DNA of 64,000 nt. Source: Tetradesmus obliquus. Its lineage: Eukaryota > Chlorophyta > Chlorophyceae > Sphaeropleales > Scenedesmaceae. The first letter of the stretch is position 1, and each line of letters starts with the position of its first letter. Below are positions 23,196-36,002 of this stretch, piece by piece. Position numbers and translations under genes: made by a program. The notes beneath the pieces were generated by a model that did no database searches, was not told the origin of the DNA, and was given only the letters and a program-made list of their open reading frames with translations. The stretch lies in assembly GCA_030272155.1 (NCBI GenBank), contig CP126204.1, positions 4,517,501 to 4,581,500 of the forward strand, given 5' to 3'.

Positions 23196-26100
23196 CAGGC
23201 GCTGCCTGAAGAAGGGCAGCAAGTCGGGCCCTGCTGCTGCCACGCTGGCTGCGATGAAGTAGTTGTCACGTGCCCGCTGGTAGTCGGCAGTGAAGTACGG
23301 CAACCTGAGTGTGAAGTGTCCGGCGGCGGGTGCAACGACAGATATTGTACATTATTCATGAGGTCTCTCCCTGGGTTTCTCTCAAAGTGAGGCAGCCTGC
23401 GGGTGCTTTTGTGAGGCAGGGACAAACTATGCCAAATGATAAGTCGTAAGCGCGTAAACAGCATGCAGCAGGCACTGCCGATCAGCCTGAAACAGGTGTG
23501 GTGCTGTTCGTAACAGAGAGGTTGCAGTTTGCATGTGAGCGTTGTGTTGACAGCCAAAAGCTGCACCCACGGCGTCACAAGCTTCAGCCAAACATGATGC
23601 GAGCACGTTCAAGGTTACATGCTGCTTGCAAGCGCAACACACGCATTTCCAAGTACACCAGAACTTATGCCTGTCACGCACCTGCTTGACAGCTCTGATG
23701 CCGTTTTTGCAAAGCGCCGCACGAAGCCGTAGTCGCTGCCGCCATACTGTCGAAAGAGGTGCACAAACAGCCCCGCATGCAGCGCCAGCATTGTATCGCC
23801 TTCACCCGGAAACTCCCCTAAGGCCCATGTGTTGTCCCAGGAATATCTGGCGTCACTTAGATACTGCATAACGACGCCCTCGTAGTAATCCAGCAGCTGC
23901 GTGGTGCTTGAAATGTTTGAAGTCCCCGTACCGTTGTCATATAACAGCTGGACGTCAGGCAGCTGCTGCTGTAGCGTTATGAGCAGGCTGGCATGCACGA
24001 AGCTGTGTGTTGCCCAGGAGTTTCCTGCAAACTGCTTCACAGTCTGCCAATCCAGTGCCCAGGTGAGGTCATCACTGCAGTAGTTCTGGGACAGCGCCAG
24101 CAGTACTTCATGGTCAATTGACTGCTGTCCTGCAAGCGCGCTGCGCAGCATGGCCAGCAACGGCGCAGCACCTGCGGCAGCAGTACAGACAGACGGTGAT
24201 ACAAAGAGGCGGTACAACAAGTATGGATGGGCAGTACAGTCAAAAATGTCAAGCTCTTCTGCAAGTGTGCTGCGCAGCATCGCCAGCAGCGGTGCAGCAG
24301 CTGCGGCAGCAGTACAGTCAGCATGCAGGAGAGGTACGGGTAAACATGCAGAAGCAGTACAGTCAGCATGCAGGGGAGGTACGGTCAAACATGCAGGAGC
24401 AGTACAGTCAGCATGCAGGGGTGCTACAATGAGCATGCAGGGGCAGCACAGTCAACATGCGGAGTGTCCTGCAAGCGCGCTGCGCAGCATGGCCAGCAAC
24501 GGCGCAGCGCGTGCAGCAGCAGTACAGTCACAGTTGAACCTAAACCTCTAGTTCAAACCCAAATCCAATTGAACATGTCACATGCATATGTAGAGCTATT
24601 AACCACGCAAACTGGGACCCAAACCCTGCAGCTTCAGTTCGCCACTCACGTGTGGTCCAGCCAGCCGAGCCAGCGTGTGCATTGTAGGCGAAGCTTGTGC
24701 TGTCTGTCTCATACGACACCTCCCACAGCACCCTGGTGTCCAGCAGCGTCGTGTCATTCGCCCACGCTAGTCCATTGCGCACAGGAAACGGCGGAGGCAG
24801 CGCCTTTAAAATCTTGTCAGCAGCTGCCATGACTCGCTGCAGCGTCTGCACGATGTTGCTGCCTGCTGTGATGATGTCATTGAGTGGGACGCTGGTCAGA
24901 TCGCCGAGTGCCGGCTGCATTGTATCGATTGTGGCTGCAACAGCCAGCCGGGATCCTTTGAAGAGCCACACGTGGGGGCTGCGGTGCTTTTCCAGTGTGA
25001 GGATGAAGTACTGCGTGAAGTTCGCCACGTCTGTGAACTCCACAGCGTCACCGAAGGGAGGACCTGCGCAGTAAAAGGAGGGACAGCAGCGGTTAAAGAC
25101 CGGTGTTGTGCGAGGTTCAGGGGGTTGAAAAGTGGGCTGATGTGCAGCGACTCCGTGCCATCAACAAAGAAAAGACCTGCACAGCAGATGGCAGCAGGGA
25201 CAGCAGGGTGACAGCATCATCGGTGCTTGAATGGATGAAGCAGCTGCTGAAGTTTGCCACGTTTGTGAACTCCACGGCATCGCCAAAGGGAGGACCTGCA
25301 CAGCAGAAGGCAGCGGTTGCAATGGATGACAGCACAAACAGCAGGGCAGCAGCAGCATCGGTGCATTCTAGTGTGAAGCTGAAGCACTGCGTGAAGTTTG
25401 CCACGTCGCTGAACCCCACAGCATCGCCGAACGGAGGACCTGCACAGCAGGTTGGCAGCAGCCGCAGCAGATGACAGCAGAGGCAGCAGGGCAGCAGCAG
25501 CATCAGTGCTTGTCTGGTGTGTGGAGGAAGCCGCCGGCGGGTGGCAGCAGGTGGCAGCAGGGCAGGTGGGCGGAGGGGGTTAACATAGCGCCAGGGGCGT
25601 TGCTTGTTGGCAGTGTGCGTGGCTGGTTGATTCAGGCCTGGATCAGGCACTGCAGAGATTCCGCAGTTGATCGTTGGGTGGATACAACCATGCAATCCAT
25701 GGCCCACTCGTCACAGCAGTACAGCCTGTCAGGGCTCAGCCTGTACTGACAGGGAGCCTGGGGGTTGCCTGCCACACAGCCGTGCTCACACACACAAACA
25801 AGTCCACAAAGACAAGGCTACTGCTGGTCGACGGCACACGTTGTGCAGCACAAACCTAACAGGCTAACGCTGCCGTGTCAGCAGCAGAGGCTGCTGGGCC
25901 GCACACAACAAGCTCTACATGCATCTTTGAAGTACCAGTTCCCAGCTGCACGACTTGTTGGCAAACAAAAGTCCTGCAAGTCCAATCAAAAACCCCGGCC
26001 CACTCACCGTAGCAGTACAGCCTGTCAGGGCTCAGTCTGAAGCCCTGCCTGCAGGTGCACCTGTACAGCCAGGGGGCAGCAGGGTTGCCTGCCACACAGC

Positions 26101-26422
26101 CCTGCTCACACACGCTGTACGCGCTGCACTTCTCGCCTGCAGCAGCAGCATCAAGACGGATGCACAACAACGGACGGAGGCAATGGCGAAACTGTTAAAG
26201 TAGAGTGGCTGATTACTGATGAACCTGCTGCCACAGCAGAACACTTTAGTAACATATGCTTGCTGCACCAGCTGCCGCAGCTGACCCTGCTGCATGAAGT
26301 CATAGCATATCACCCTGACAGCACCACACCAACTGCTTTTGCAGTTGCTTCTGCTTCTGCTGCACATTACCAACTATGTTGTTGCAGGCCCTGGTACGGC
26401 ACTAAACAGCTTCAGCACCATA

Positions 26423-26455
<33 letters not shown>

Positions 26456-26593
26456 ACCCAGTTTGACCAGGGTGCCTGCACAGGGCTTGTCAGCAAAGCG
26501 CGGGTTCCACGCCCAGGAGGGAGGGTACCCGTACTGCGGCAGCGGCAGCAGCAGCAGCGGCAGCAGCAGCAGCAACAGCAGGTGCAGCAACAG

Positions 26594-26643
<50 letters not shown>

Positions 26644-27263
26644 CCAGCAGTAGCAGCAGCAGCAACAGCAGGTGCAGCAGCAGCAGCAAGGTCAGGTGAA
26701 ACCAGCAGGGTGTGCTGGCAGTGCTTGGCTGCACCGCTGGTGCGCAGGCAGCGCATTGCAAGCATATGCATACTGCTGGTGACACTGCACTAGTGGTGAC
26801 ACTTGGTCGTGCTGGTGGCACTGTGCAGTGCTGGTGACCCTGTGTAGTGCTGGTGACATGTTATACTGCTGGTGACACTATGCACTGCTGCGACCCTGTA
26901 CACTGCGGATGAATGTCTGCACTGCTGATTACATTGCGCACTGCCAGTGACACTGCATGCTGCCGGTGACACCAAGTATCACTAGTGACTCAGCACCACT
27001 TCAGCCTGCTGCCGGTGTCACTGCAAGCCCCCGCTGCAGCTTTGCACTAGCCTGCACACTAAGCTCCCACCTTGCACCAAGCTGTGGTGGTGATGGCACT
27101 GCAGCGAGGATCCTTGTCACAAGTTGCTGCCAGGATACGCCAGCCAAACTCCCCGGTACCCCAATAGCCCGTCCAGGCAATGTCATAACCCCATGGCATG
27201 CTGTATGGCACGTACGCATAGCCTCTCGGCACTCTGTTGCTGCAAGTTGGATCCTGTGCAGGA

Positions 27264-27300
<37 letters not shown>

Positions 27301-27505
27301 GTTCCTGCTGCAGCACACGCACTAGGTTGCCGGATCTAGCTGCCGCAGGTTGGCTGCAGGCTGAGAGGCACAGCAGCAGCAGAAGCAGCACTGCATTTCG
27401 AGGTAGCTGCAGCTTCCTGGGCGGTGGCCAGGCTACTGCTTGGTGTGGCTGCTGTATGCCTAGCCCTACAGCAGGCAGCAGCGCTGCTGCTGTCTGCCAG
27501 CCCAT
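23133..27505 (-). CDS. Secreted PAN-like/EGF-like protein, copy B (unknown family)
   Basis: Six exons: 27505-27071, 26533-26458, 26136-26008, 25063-24650, 24171-23682 and 23304-23133 (TAG). They encode 571 residues with all phases closing. An N-terminal hydrophobic stretch ([14 protein letters not shown]) suggests a signal sequence. The PAN-like region (CSNRVPRGYAYVP ... CDKDPRCSAI) is followed by an EGF-like domain (CTCRQGFRLSPDRLYC). The C-terminal part matches copy A (VWLFKGSRLAVAA, AGLFVHLF, YFIAASVAAAGPDLLPFF) and ends YNIPP. Compared with copy A, the long exon 24171-23682 is uninterrupted where A has an intron, and an extra intron (26534-27070) splits the PAN-like part. Three further acceptor-side copies of the 25063 exon start lie at about 25174, 25296 and 25437, and two of the 24171 exon start at about 24310 and 24520. 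The function is unknown. Confidence 0.78.
24320..24470. repeat. Minisatellite in an intron of secreted-protein gene B
   Basis: About five copies of a 27-30 bp unit (CAGTACAGTCAGCATGCAGG with variable ends) between duplicated copies of the 24171 exon start. Confidence 0.8.
25690..25800 (-). pseudogene. Partial second copy of the EGF exon
   Basis: The - strand reads CEHGCVAGNPQAP, then RLSPDRLYCCDEW, matching the EGF exon at 26136-26008. The stretch with CTCRQGF is missing, which removes two of the disulphide cysteines. It sits in the following intron, one more case of an exon copy next to the parent exon. Confidence 0.7.
26770..26990. repeat. 21-22 bp minisatellite
   Basis: About ten imperfect copies of GCACTGCTGGTGACACTGT in the first intron of secreted-protein gene B. 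This intron is absent from paralog A. Confidence 0.8.
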
Positions 27506-28545
27506 GCTGTTCACATGCAGCTGCGACAGTCACACGTCACCTGTGCAGCGTGCAGCGGAATTTGAAGGGCTGGGTGAGTCAAACGCAAGGCCTGTGCTTT
27601 CAGCGGGGCTTCCGGCAGCTCTGACTTGGGCTGCTGCCGTCACCGGCAGTGGAAGATAAGTCAACGATACAGATTTACGCATCATACATTACCTATACTT
27701 GACATCTTAGGTGGTGCAGGGGGCGCTAGGCTTTTCAGAGAAAACAGACGGAAGGAACTTCAGCAATGTAGCAGTGCGCCAACGTGGCCAATAACACGCG
27801 TGCGTACATTAGAACGCTGTCAAATTGTACCAGCAATGGATGCGGCCGATCGTGTTGTATGAGAGGGGTCACCCGCAGATGTCAGGCCGAACGGTGTCAG
27901 TCGTCACTTGGCTTGTTTCGTGAATTGCTTGCTCCTGGGAGCAGCCAGGCGTCTGAATTATCGTCAACCATATGTACATATTTACAAGTTGACCAGCTGC
28001 TGCACTGCATGGGATCCACCTGAAGCAGCGCGTAAGTTACAACATAACACAAGTCCAAGGTCTTTGATGCTGCAGAAAGCGCATGGACAACGCCAGTCCT
28101 TTGGCACTGAACACTCTCTACTAGCTCTACTGCTCTAATGCAGGCATGTGCAGGAAAAGAGCTGATCATGCCTTGGCTCCAGGCAGTCCAACTCAGCCTC
28201 GCTGCTCCTGCTCCTGCTGCTGCTGCTGCAACATGTGGCCACGCAAGGACTGGCAGCCCTACATGGCCGCTACCCATCAAGCCATAGCAATAACACCATA
28301 TCCTGGCCACCACTGCTGTGCTGCACGGTGTGTTGATGCGACGCCGCATAATTAAAATACCCATCAGGCCAAAGCAATAACGCCAAGGCCTGGCCGCCAC
28401 AGCTGTGCTGCTCCATGTGCTGATGCGGGGCAAGCCACGAGCTGCTGCACCATCACATTAATGGCAGGACTTGAGACATAGAAACATCGCCTTCGATCCC
28501 GCCTGCTGCTGCAAGTTCATATACTGCTGATGCTGCTGCTGCTGC
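27506..28545. other. Intergenic region
   Basis: No gene was recognised. A segment with CCCATCAAGC-ATAGCAATAACACCAT is repeated (28267 and about 28360) and has a relative near 61620 inside another gene's intron. The left end should hold the promoter of the - strand secreted-protein gene B. Confidence 0.45.
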
Positions 28546-29777
28546 TCACAGGCCTGGGGGCGCCTCCCACTGCGTAGTGCCTGTGGCTGTGTTGTAGTAG
28601 TATGGCCGCCCCTCTGCTGTGTGGTGCACCTGCCAGCTGGACGGCCCAGCAGGCGCGGGCGGCGCTGCTGCTGCTGGCTGCTGGTCGGGTGCCTGTCACA
28701 TTCAAGTACACAGCTTTGAGCCCCACATCAACCGCCACTGCTGCGCTACACCGTGTGCTGATGAGACGCAACCCAAGAGCTGCTGCACCATCACCAATGG
28801 CAGAATTGAAGCCATTAGTACATCGCCGTCCACACGCTGCTGCTGCTGCTGCTGCTCACAGGCCCGGTGGCGCCTTCCACTGCGTGGTGCCTGTGGCTGT
28901 GTTGTCACGACAGTAGTGATACAGGCGCCCCTCTGCTGCTGCTACTGCTGCTGTTGCTGCTGCAAGTCCACACAATGCTGCTGCTGCTGCTGCTGCTCAC
29001 AGGCCTGGCGGCGCGCCTGCCACTGCGTGGTGCCTGTGGCTGTGTTGTCATGACGGCAGTGGTACGGCCGTCCCTCTGCTGCTGCTGCTGCTGTTGCTGC
29101 TGCAAGTCCACACAATGCTTCTGCTGCTGCTGTTGCGCTCACAGCCCCGGTGGCGCCTCCCACTGCGACGTGCCTGTGGCTGTGTTGCCAGACAGTAGTG
29201 GCACAGCCGCCCCTCTGCTGCTCTGCGCCCATGCTGCTGCTGCTACTGCTGCTGCTGCTACTGCTGCTGCTGCTACTGCTGCTGCTGCTGCTGCTCACAG
29301 GCCCGGTGGCGCCTCCCACTGCGTAGTGCCTGTGGCTGTGTTGCCGGACAGTAGCGGAACAGCCGCCCCTGTGCTGCTCTGCGCCCATGCTGCTGCTGCT
29401 GCTGCTGCTGCTTACAGGCCTGGTGGCGGCTCGCACTGCGTGGTGCCTGTGGCTGTGTTATAGTAGTATGGCCGCCCGTGTGCTGCTCTGCGCCCATGCT
29501 GCTGCTGCTGCTGCTGCTCACAGGCCCGGTGGCGCCTCCCATTGCGTGGTGCCTGTGGCTGTGTTGCCGAAGAGTAGTGGTACAGCCGCCCTTGTGCTGC
29601 TCTGCCCCCATGCTGCTGCTGCTGCTGCTGCTGCTGCTCACAGGCCTGGTGGCGCCTCCCACTGCGTGGTGCCTGTGGCTGTGTTGTCACGACGGGCATG
29701 ATACGGCCGCCCCTGTGCTGCTGCTGCTGCTGCAAGTTCACACAATGCTGCTGCTGCTGCTGCTGCAAGTTCACACA

Positions 29778-29823
<46 letters not shown>

Positions 29824-30008
29824 AAGTTCACACAATGCTGCTGCTGCTGCTGCTTTCACAGCCCCGGTGGTGCCTCCCATTGCGTGGTGCCTGTGGCTGT
29901 GTTGTAGTAGTATGGCCGGCCCTCTGCTGTGTGGTGCACCTGCCAGCTGGATGGCCCAGCAGGGGCGGGCGGCGCTGCTGCTGCCGCTGCTGGCTGCTGG
30001 TCGGGTAC
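28546..30008 (-). repeat. Nine-copy array of a WW-domain terminal exon
   Basis: On the - strand, the motif for YYYNTATGTTQWEAPPGL and its stop recurs with stop positions near 28546, 28856, 28996, 29140, 29296, 29411, 29517, 29637 and 29856. The first (29856-30008) and last (28546-28697) copies in gene order are complete, each with an acceptor, PDQQPAAAA, the first Trp and the whole WW core. The middle copies keep only the C-terminal half, and several have lost the second Trp or the frame. CTG runs separate the units. Three short units reading TGCAAGTTCACACAATG are at 29730-29840. Confidence 0.9.
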
Positions 30009-32012
30009 CTGTTACATTCAAGTGCACAGCATTGGTAAAGGTGAGAGCAACCAGCTGGCTAGCGAGGTTTGCGCAGAACTGCTGCTGTCTGGCCAGCCCA
30101 CAGAAGGCGGTATGAGGGCAGCAAGCCTAGGGGCAGACACTCCAGGCAAGATGCACACCTGTCGAACAAGTGACGCAAATGCAGCATTGCCTAACCAACT
30201 CAACAAGTGCTCAACCATAATGAAACCACAGCCTGCTGAACCTTCAGAAGTTGCTGCCGCTGCTGCCAGCAGCACGCCACGCACCTGGCTGGTGGGCTGG
30301 TAGTAAGGGTAGGCCGGCTGCTGAGCTGGCACCTGATCCAGCAATGACACAGCAGGCTGCTGCTGCTGCTGCTGCTGCTGGTAGTAGCCGGCACCGTCGC
30401 CGTACCCATACCCAGCAGCAGCCGGCTGCTGCTGCTGCGGCGGCTGCTGCTGCTGATATGCAGCATAGCCATTCACTCCAGCTGCTGCTGCAGGGTCTAC
30501 TACTGCTGCGGGAGGCTGTGCGCTGTAGCTGCTGCTGCTGCCGCCGCCACCGTACCCATACATGCCAGCACTGCCGCCATCTGCTGCATATGCGCTGCTG
30601 CTGCTGCCGCCGCCATAGCCTGCAGCGACAGGGCTGCTGCTATAGCCGTACGCATTGCTGCTGCTGCCACCGCCATACGCATTGGGTGCATTGCTGCTGC
30701 CGCCGTAGCCGTAGCTGCCGGTGTTGCTGCTATAGCCGCCGCCAGGCGCACCTGCTGCAGCATATGTACTGCTGCTCGGCGCTGCTGCTGCTGCTGCTGG
30801 GCCGCTGCTTGGATAGCCGCCGTAGTTCAAACTCAGATCGTCCATTCCAGCAGCAAGGCCAGCAGCGCCAGAGATCTGGCTGTAGCTGCTGATCCCGCCA
30901 TAATGTCCGCCGCTACTGCCGCCACTATACGGATCGTACATGGCTGCCGCCGGCGGCGCAGACGAGCGATAGCCGCCGCTGCCGCTGCTGCCGCCGCCGC
31001 CAGCATAGTTCACCACGCTCACCATTGCACTGCCGTTCATGCCGCTGCCGCCGCCGCCGCGCCTGCTGCTGCTGCTGCCGGCGCCCTGCGACAAGCTGCG
31101 CTCCACTTGCTTGGCCCATTCCGCCGCGCTGCTGCTGCTGCTGCTGCCGCCGTGGCGGTCCTTGCTGCTGCTGCTGCGGTGGCTGTGGCGCTCGCGGCTG
31201 CTGCTGCTGCTGCCGCCTGGCTCGCTGCTGTCATCCACACCAGCCAGCTGCTTCACAATCTTGGCGATGGCTCCCTCCAGGGCGCTGATCCACTCCACCA
31301 TCTCCGTCTCTGCAGCAGCAGCATGCAGCAGCAGCAGCAAAGTATAAGTACCAATCCATTATGGAACATGTTCACTGTACAGTTAAGCAGCAGCTGGTGG
31401 TGCTACGTAGCACCATCACCAGCTGCTACGCCATGTATTGCCCTATTGCGGCTTGACATGTGTTATATGTGCGCCCTGCACGCTCCCAACACCACACAAA
31501 CAAGGAAACCACCATAGGTGTTGCGCCTGATTCGCACACACTGCCGCCACCAACCCCGCCAAACTCCACCTCCCAGCGCAACAGCCATAGGCTTTGCAAT
31601 GCGCACCTGACTTGCACACGTAGCACACGCTACCACCGCTGGCCGTCTTGAGCTGCACGCTGTTGGCCTTGCCGGTCACGCTGCTGCTGAGCTGCAACCA
31701 CCTGTTGACCCACACTACTGTCAAGCAGGCATGCCAGGCACTGTTTTACACTCAGCACACCATGTAGGCACACACTTTCCACCAGGCACATCAACACCGC
31801 CACCAACAACAACATCAAAAGGTTCAAAACCCCTCGGGCACCCACCTGACTCGCACACGTAGCACACGCTGCCGCCGCTGGCCGTCTTGAGCTGCACACT
31901 GTTGGCCTTGCCGGTCACTGCCCGGCCATCCCGCACGTCCTGCACCTTGCTCAGGTCTATCACGCCACGCGGCTTGACCGACTCTGCAGCAGCCGCAGCA
32001 GCCACAGCAGCC

Positions 32013-32051
<39 letters not shown>

Positions 32052-33781
32052 AATCAGACTATATCCCCGCGAAGTGCAGTCAATGCCATCATGAACAGTC
32101 CCCAACGCCGACTGCTGCCACTGTCGCTGATGCCATGACAAGCCGCACAAGCTCCATAACAGACAGGCCGCCCTTCCTGCGTGTCCGCCAAACACTCTCA
32201 GGCCCCTGAGCAGGTACCCGCTGAAGCTCAAACCAGCTGCTGTTGCTGCCAAACCAGCACCCTGTAGCCGATATACCCTCAACCCTGGCTGCTGCCCAAC
32301 TGACACGTCGGGAGCTGATGAACCTGCAGGTGGCCCTGCTTGAGCACAGAAACATATTGCAGTTGCTGCTGCTGCTGTTGCTGATGTGGCTTCTACAAAA
32401 CCCTCAAAGCTACAACTCCTCACCTAAAAGCTACAACTCCTCACCTGACACGTCGGGGCTGAGGAACCTGAACAAGTAGCCCTGCTTGAGCACGAACCAG
32501 CGCCGCCGCCACACGCGCATCACCTCGGCCTGACTGCCCAGCCAGCCAGCCTTGTCAGCGGCGCGCCAGTACTGCACCGAGTCCACTGACGGCAGCTGCG
32601 GCGGCAGCAGCAGCAGCAGCAGCAGATGCATGTGAGTCTGTTGGAAGAGCAGCAGTGTGACGCAGGCTGTGAGGGGTCCGCCAGTACTGCACCGAGTCCA
32701 CTGACGGCAGCAGCAGCAGCAGCAGCAGCAGATGCAAATGAGTTTGTTGGGAGGGCGGCAGTGTGACGCAGGCTGTGAGGGGCGCGCCAGTACTGCACCG
32801 AGTCCGCTGACGGCAGCTGCGGGGCGGGGATGTGAATGCGGGGCGGGGAGGTACAGCAGCAGCAGCAGCAGCAGCAGCAGCGGCAGCAGCGCAAGACATT
32901 GTCATGGGGCCATTTGTAATGAACGTGTGCAGCGTTGCTTGAGTTAGCCGCCCTGCTGTTGGTGGAGCTGATGCGCATGTTTGGCAGGAGAACTGGCTGA
33001 TCACTGAAATGCATGCTTTGCAGTACTGACACGACCAAACAGCATGCTGTTGCTGCCAGCGGCCTCAACACCATAACACCCACACCAATGCAGACGCAAG
33101 CGAACGCCTTTGTTGCTGCATTTGCTCTGCTCCTGCTGCTATCGCTGCTGATGCTGATGCTAAAACGTATCATCATGAGTAACAACACAATCATGATAAC
33201 GGGTGCATTGATGTTGCACGCTTGCAGTAGCGCACCTTTTGTGCTTTCTTGGTCTTGCCTCCGCCTGACGCAAGCTCCTCCAAGTTGCTTGCTGCCGCCC
33301 TGTCCTTCTCCTGAATGATCTCTGCCAGCCTACAGGAAAATCAACGTATTTGTATGTGAAAAAATTGCTACGTACAGCAGCAGCTGCAACAGACGCGCTA
33401 AACTGCATGCATGCAAATTGCAACAGCAGCGCCAGCAGCTGCTGCTTTTGATTTTGAACTTGGCAGACTGAAGGGCACTCACTGCATGCAGCACATGGCC
33501 AGGGTGTCTACTAAGTTGCGGACAGTATTTGAATCCGCTGACAGCGTGAGCGGGCGCTCCTCCAGGTCTACGTCTGTCTTGGTCCAAATGACTGTGCTTG
33601 TGTCCATGAGGTCCCAGCGGGCCACGTTGCGCAGGTTGTAGGAGCGCATGGTGCGAGAGCCATCTTGGTTGAGGAGTTTGAGCCCGTCTAGGCTTAGTTG
33701 CACCGTCACACGCTGGCTGGAGCCATCGTTGTCCTGCATCGTGACCCTAAACTTCTCGGTTGCTGCGAAGCTTGACGCCAT
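29856..33781 (-). CDS. PH and WW domain protein
   Basis: Exons are 33781-33483, 33329-33236, 32595-32445, 31983-31846, 31309-30285 and 30008-29856 (TGA), giving 619 residues with all phases closed. Residues 1-105 look like a PTB/FERM-type fold (SYNLRNVARWDL, TLSADSNTVRNLVDTLA). Next comes a clear PH domain (about 135-250: AGWLGSQAEVMRVWRRRWFV, PRGVIDLSKVQDV, VEWISALEGAIAKIV). A Ser/Arg- and then Gly/Ser/Tyr/Gln-rich linker leads to a C-terminal WW domain (Trp591 to Trp613, YYYNTATGTTQWEAPP). Related plant PH proteins bind membrane phosphoinositides; the WW domain would bind proline-rich partners. The role here is not known. Exon starts or ends are duplicated at 31600-31680, 32300-32345, 32690 and 32790. 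The far copy 28546-28697 could serve as an alternative last exon in the same phase. Confidence 0.88.
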
Positions 33782-34338
33782 GGCTGCTGATCAGGCGTGT
33801 CGAGTTTTGAATAAAGGTCAAATTATATTTCTATGTGCATTTCGCGCGCAGAGACAAAGTCCTTGCTGCTGCAGGTTGCGAGGGAAGCTGGTGCTGTCTG
33901 TCCTGCACACATGCAGAACTCCAAGCAGCTTTAGAGACATACTCAGGCGAGCACGAGAGAATTGAAGAAAGAAGGCGCGATCCAGAGTTTGGCTTGTGCC
34001 CTGGTCATGACAGACACAGTCAGTAACTGCCAATGTAGCGTTCCAAGCCCCTGAGCACCCGCACAGCTGCAAGCACTTATCAGGTGCTGAGCAAATGAGT
34101 CTAATCTCCCCGCATAGCAGCCCTTGAATGAGTGCAGCCTGTTCTGTCAGACTGCCTGTGGCAGCTGTCCTGCATTCATTGTGCTGATCAAGCTTGCTCT
34201 GGCAACACTTGCACAGGACAGAAGTGCCCAACCCTTTCTGCCAGCAGAAACCCCCCTTGTTCCCTCTGCAGCTGCATCAGGCAGCTATTCTTCGAGGCAG
34301 CAGCAGCTGCAGCTGCGGCAGGAAACAGCCACGCACCC
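33782..34338. promoter_or_regulatory. Divergent promoter region
   Basis: 557 bp between the start codons of the PH/WW gene (-) and DEG15 (+), so it probably carries both promoters and 5' UTRs. I see no clear TATA box. Assignment is by position. Confidence 0.5.
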
Positions 34339-34496
34339 ATGCAGCACTTCACACCTGTTGTAGCAGTGCTGCCTGTGCAAGTAGAAGTCACAGGCCCGGA
34401 CAGCAAAGCAGTCAAGTCAAACTATGCAGCATTCCACACCTTCAAAAATGGCCGCACCACGCTGTCATGCAGTGGCCTGCTGCTGCCAGGTCAGCT

Positions 34497-34528
<32 letters not shown>

Positions 34529-35237
34529 TGCTGCATGTACTGGCCCCAGTGAGCAGCCTGTACCCCTTCCTGCAGCAAAGTCAACGGTCAAACGTGACCC
34601 AGGCAACAGCAGCCAGCCTGCTGCCAGGCGTGGAGCTCTCTGTACTGCTGCAGCAGCAGCAGCAGCAGCAGCAGCTGTGCTGCGGCGAAGTACGTGCACC
34701 ACCTCAGCAGCAGCAGCAGCAGCTGGTGCGGCTTCCTGCAAAGCTGCTGCGGGTGCTGCCGCTGCCTGCTGTGCTGGCTGCTGCTGAGAAGCTGCTGACG
34801 TCAGCAAACAGCTCAGGGGTGGGCAGCTGGAAGCTGGGCTGGATCCTGGCAGGTGCGGGCAGCAGCAGCAGCAGCAACTGCAGCTAAATTGGCTGCTTGA
34901 TGTCCAAATCTGTGCAGATATGATCAGCTGTGCCGGCGCAATCGATGGGCGCATGCGGCGCAGCCATGTAGCCACTTCAGCCGCTGGTCACTTGCATGTG
35001 CAGCTTGGGACAGTGATGACCTGCTCTGACCAGCACTGCATGCAAGCATGCTGCCCTTGCGCACACGCAAACACAGGAAAAAACATCCACAACCGACAGT
35101 CTATGTGCTGCTTTCCGGTCCTGTTGCTTGTGTTGATCTTCTCAAACTTTGCTGCAGGCCAGCAGCCGCTGGAGTCAGCCACCCCTAGCATGCTGGGCCA
35201 TGTCGCACTGCTGCAGGTACAGCAGCCGGCACCACAG

Positions 35238-35270
<33 letters not shown>

Positions 35271-35474
35271 GCACCAGCAGCAGCTGCTCAGCAGTGCACA
35301 TGTAGTGGCAGGCCGCAGCCTGGCCTGCCTTTGTCCATCAGCGGCTCGCCATTCGGCTGCCTGGCGCCACACCAGTTCCATGGAGCACTGATAACTGGCA
35401 TCGTGTCCAATGTGCTGCAGCAGCCGGCAGCAGCAGCAGCAGCAAGCAGCCAGCTAGTCAGCAGTGAAGGTAGC

Positions 35475-35510
<36 letters not shown>

Positions 35511-35966
35511 CCTGCGCTGTTCATTGTGGATGCGCGGGTGATGCCTGGCATGGAAGGCGGCGCCATCAGCTGCAGGTGAGCTTGCTGCTGCTGCTGCTGC
35601 TGCTGATCCTGTACACATGCCCGCCTTGATTGCTAATTGCAACCTGTTGCTGCCGAGTGTGGGCGATCCCTGAGCTTGCTGCATCTGCTAGTGCAACTGT
35701 TGCAGCAGCACTGCTGTGGTGGCGGGTTGTGCGCGTCCCCGCTGTGAGGATCCTGTGCGGTCTCTTGTTGTGCATGCTCTGTTGCGCTTCTTCAACATGT
35801 TGCCAGTGCGCGATGTCAGCTTGCGCGTGTTGCCTCACCCTTGCCCCTCCACATGTGCGGCTGCTTGCTGCTGCAGGTGCTGCCACCGCCTGATAGGCAT
35901 GCTGTGCCTGCCACTCAGCAACAGCAGCAGCCAGGTGGAGCTCTACTTGGGCATTGCAACACCACA

Positions 35967-36002
<36 letters not shown>

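Noticed and set aside
23133..27505. Assignment of the secreted proteins to metallopeptidases
   Set aside because: The C-terminal helical pattern is only suggestive and no HExxH or other metal site was found.
28867..30038. Hydrophobic Leu/Cys-rich + strand ORFs that look like membrane proteins
   Set aside because: They come from CTG runs and the antisense of the WW exon array; the - strand reading gives a real domain.
30251..31517. Long + strand open frames rich in Ala, Cys and His
   Set aside because: They are shadows of the Ser/Gly/Tyr/Gln-rich exon of the PH/WW gene on the - strand, produced by CTG-type repeats that are open in several frames.
1459..31640. Many Gln-, Ala- or Leu-only ORFs over CAG/CTG runs
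   Set aside because: Microsatellites are open in all three frames on both strands, so their length alone is no evidence of coding.
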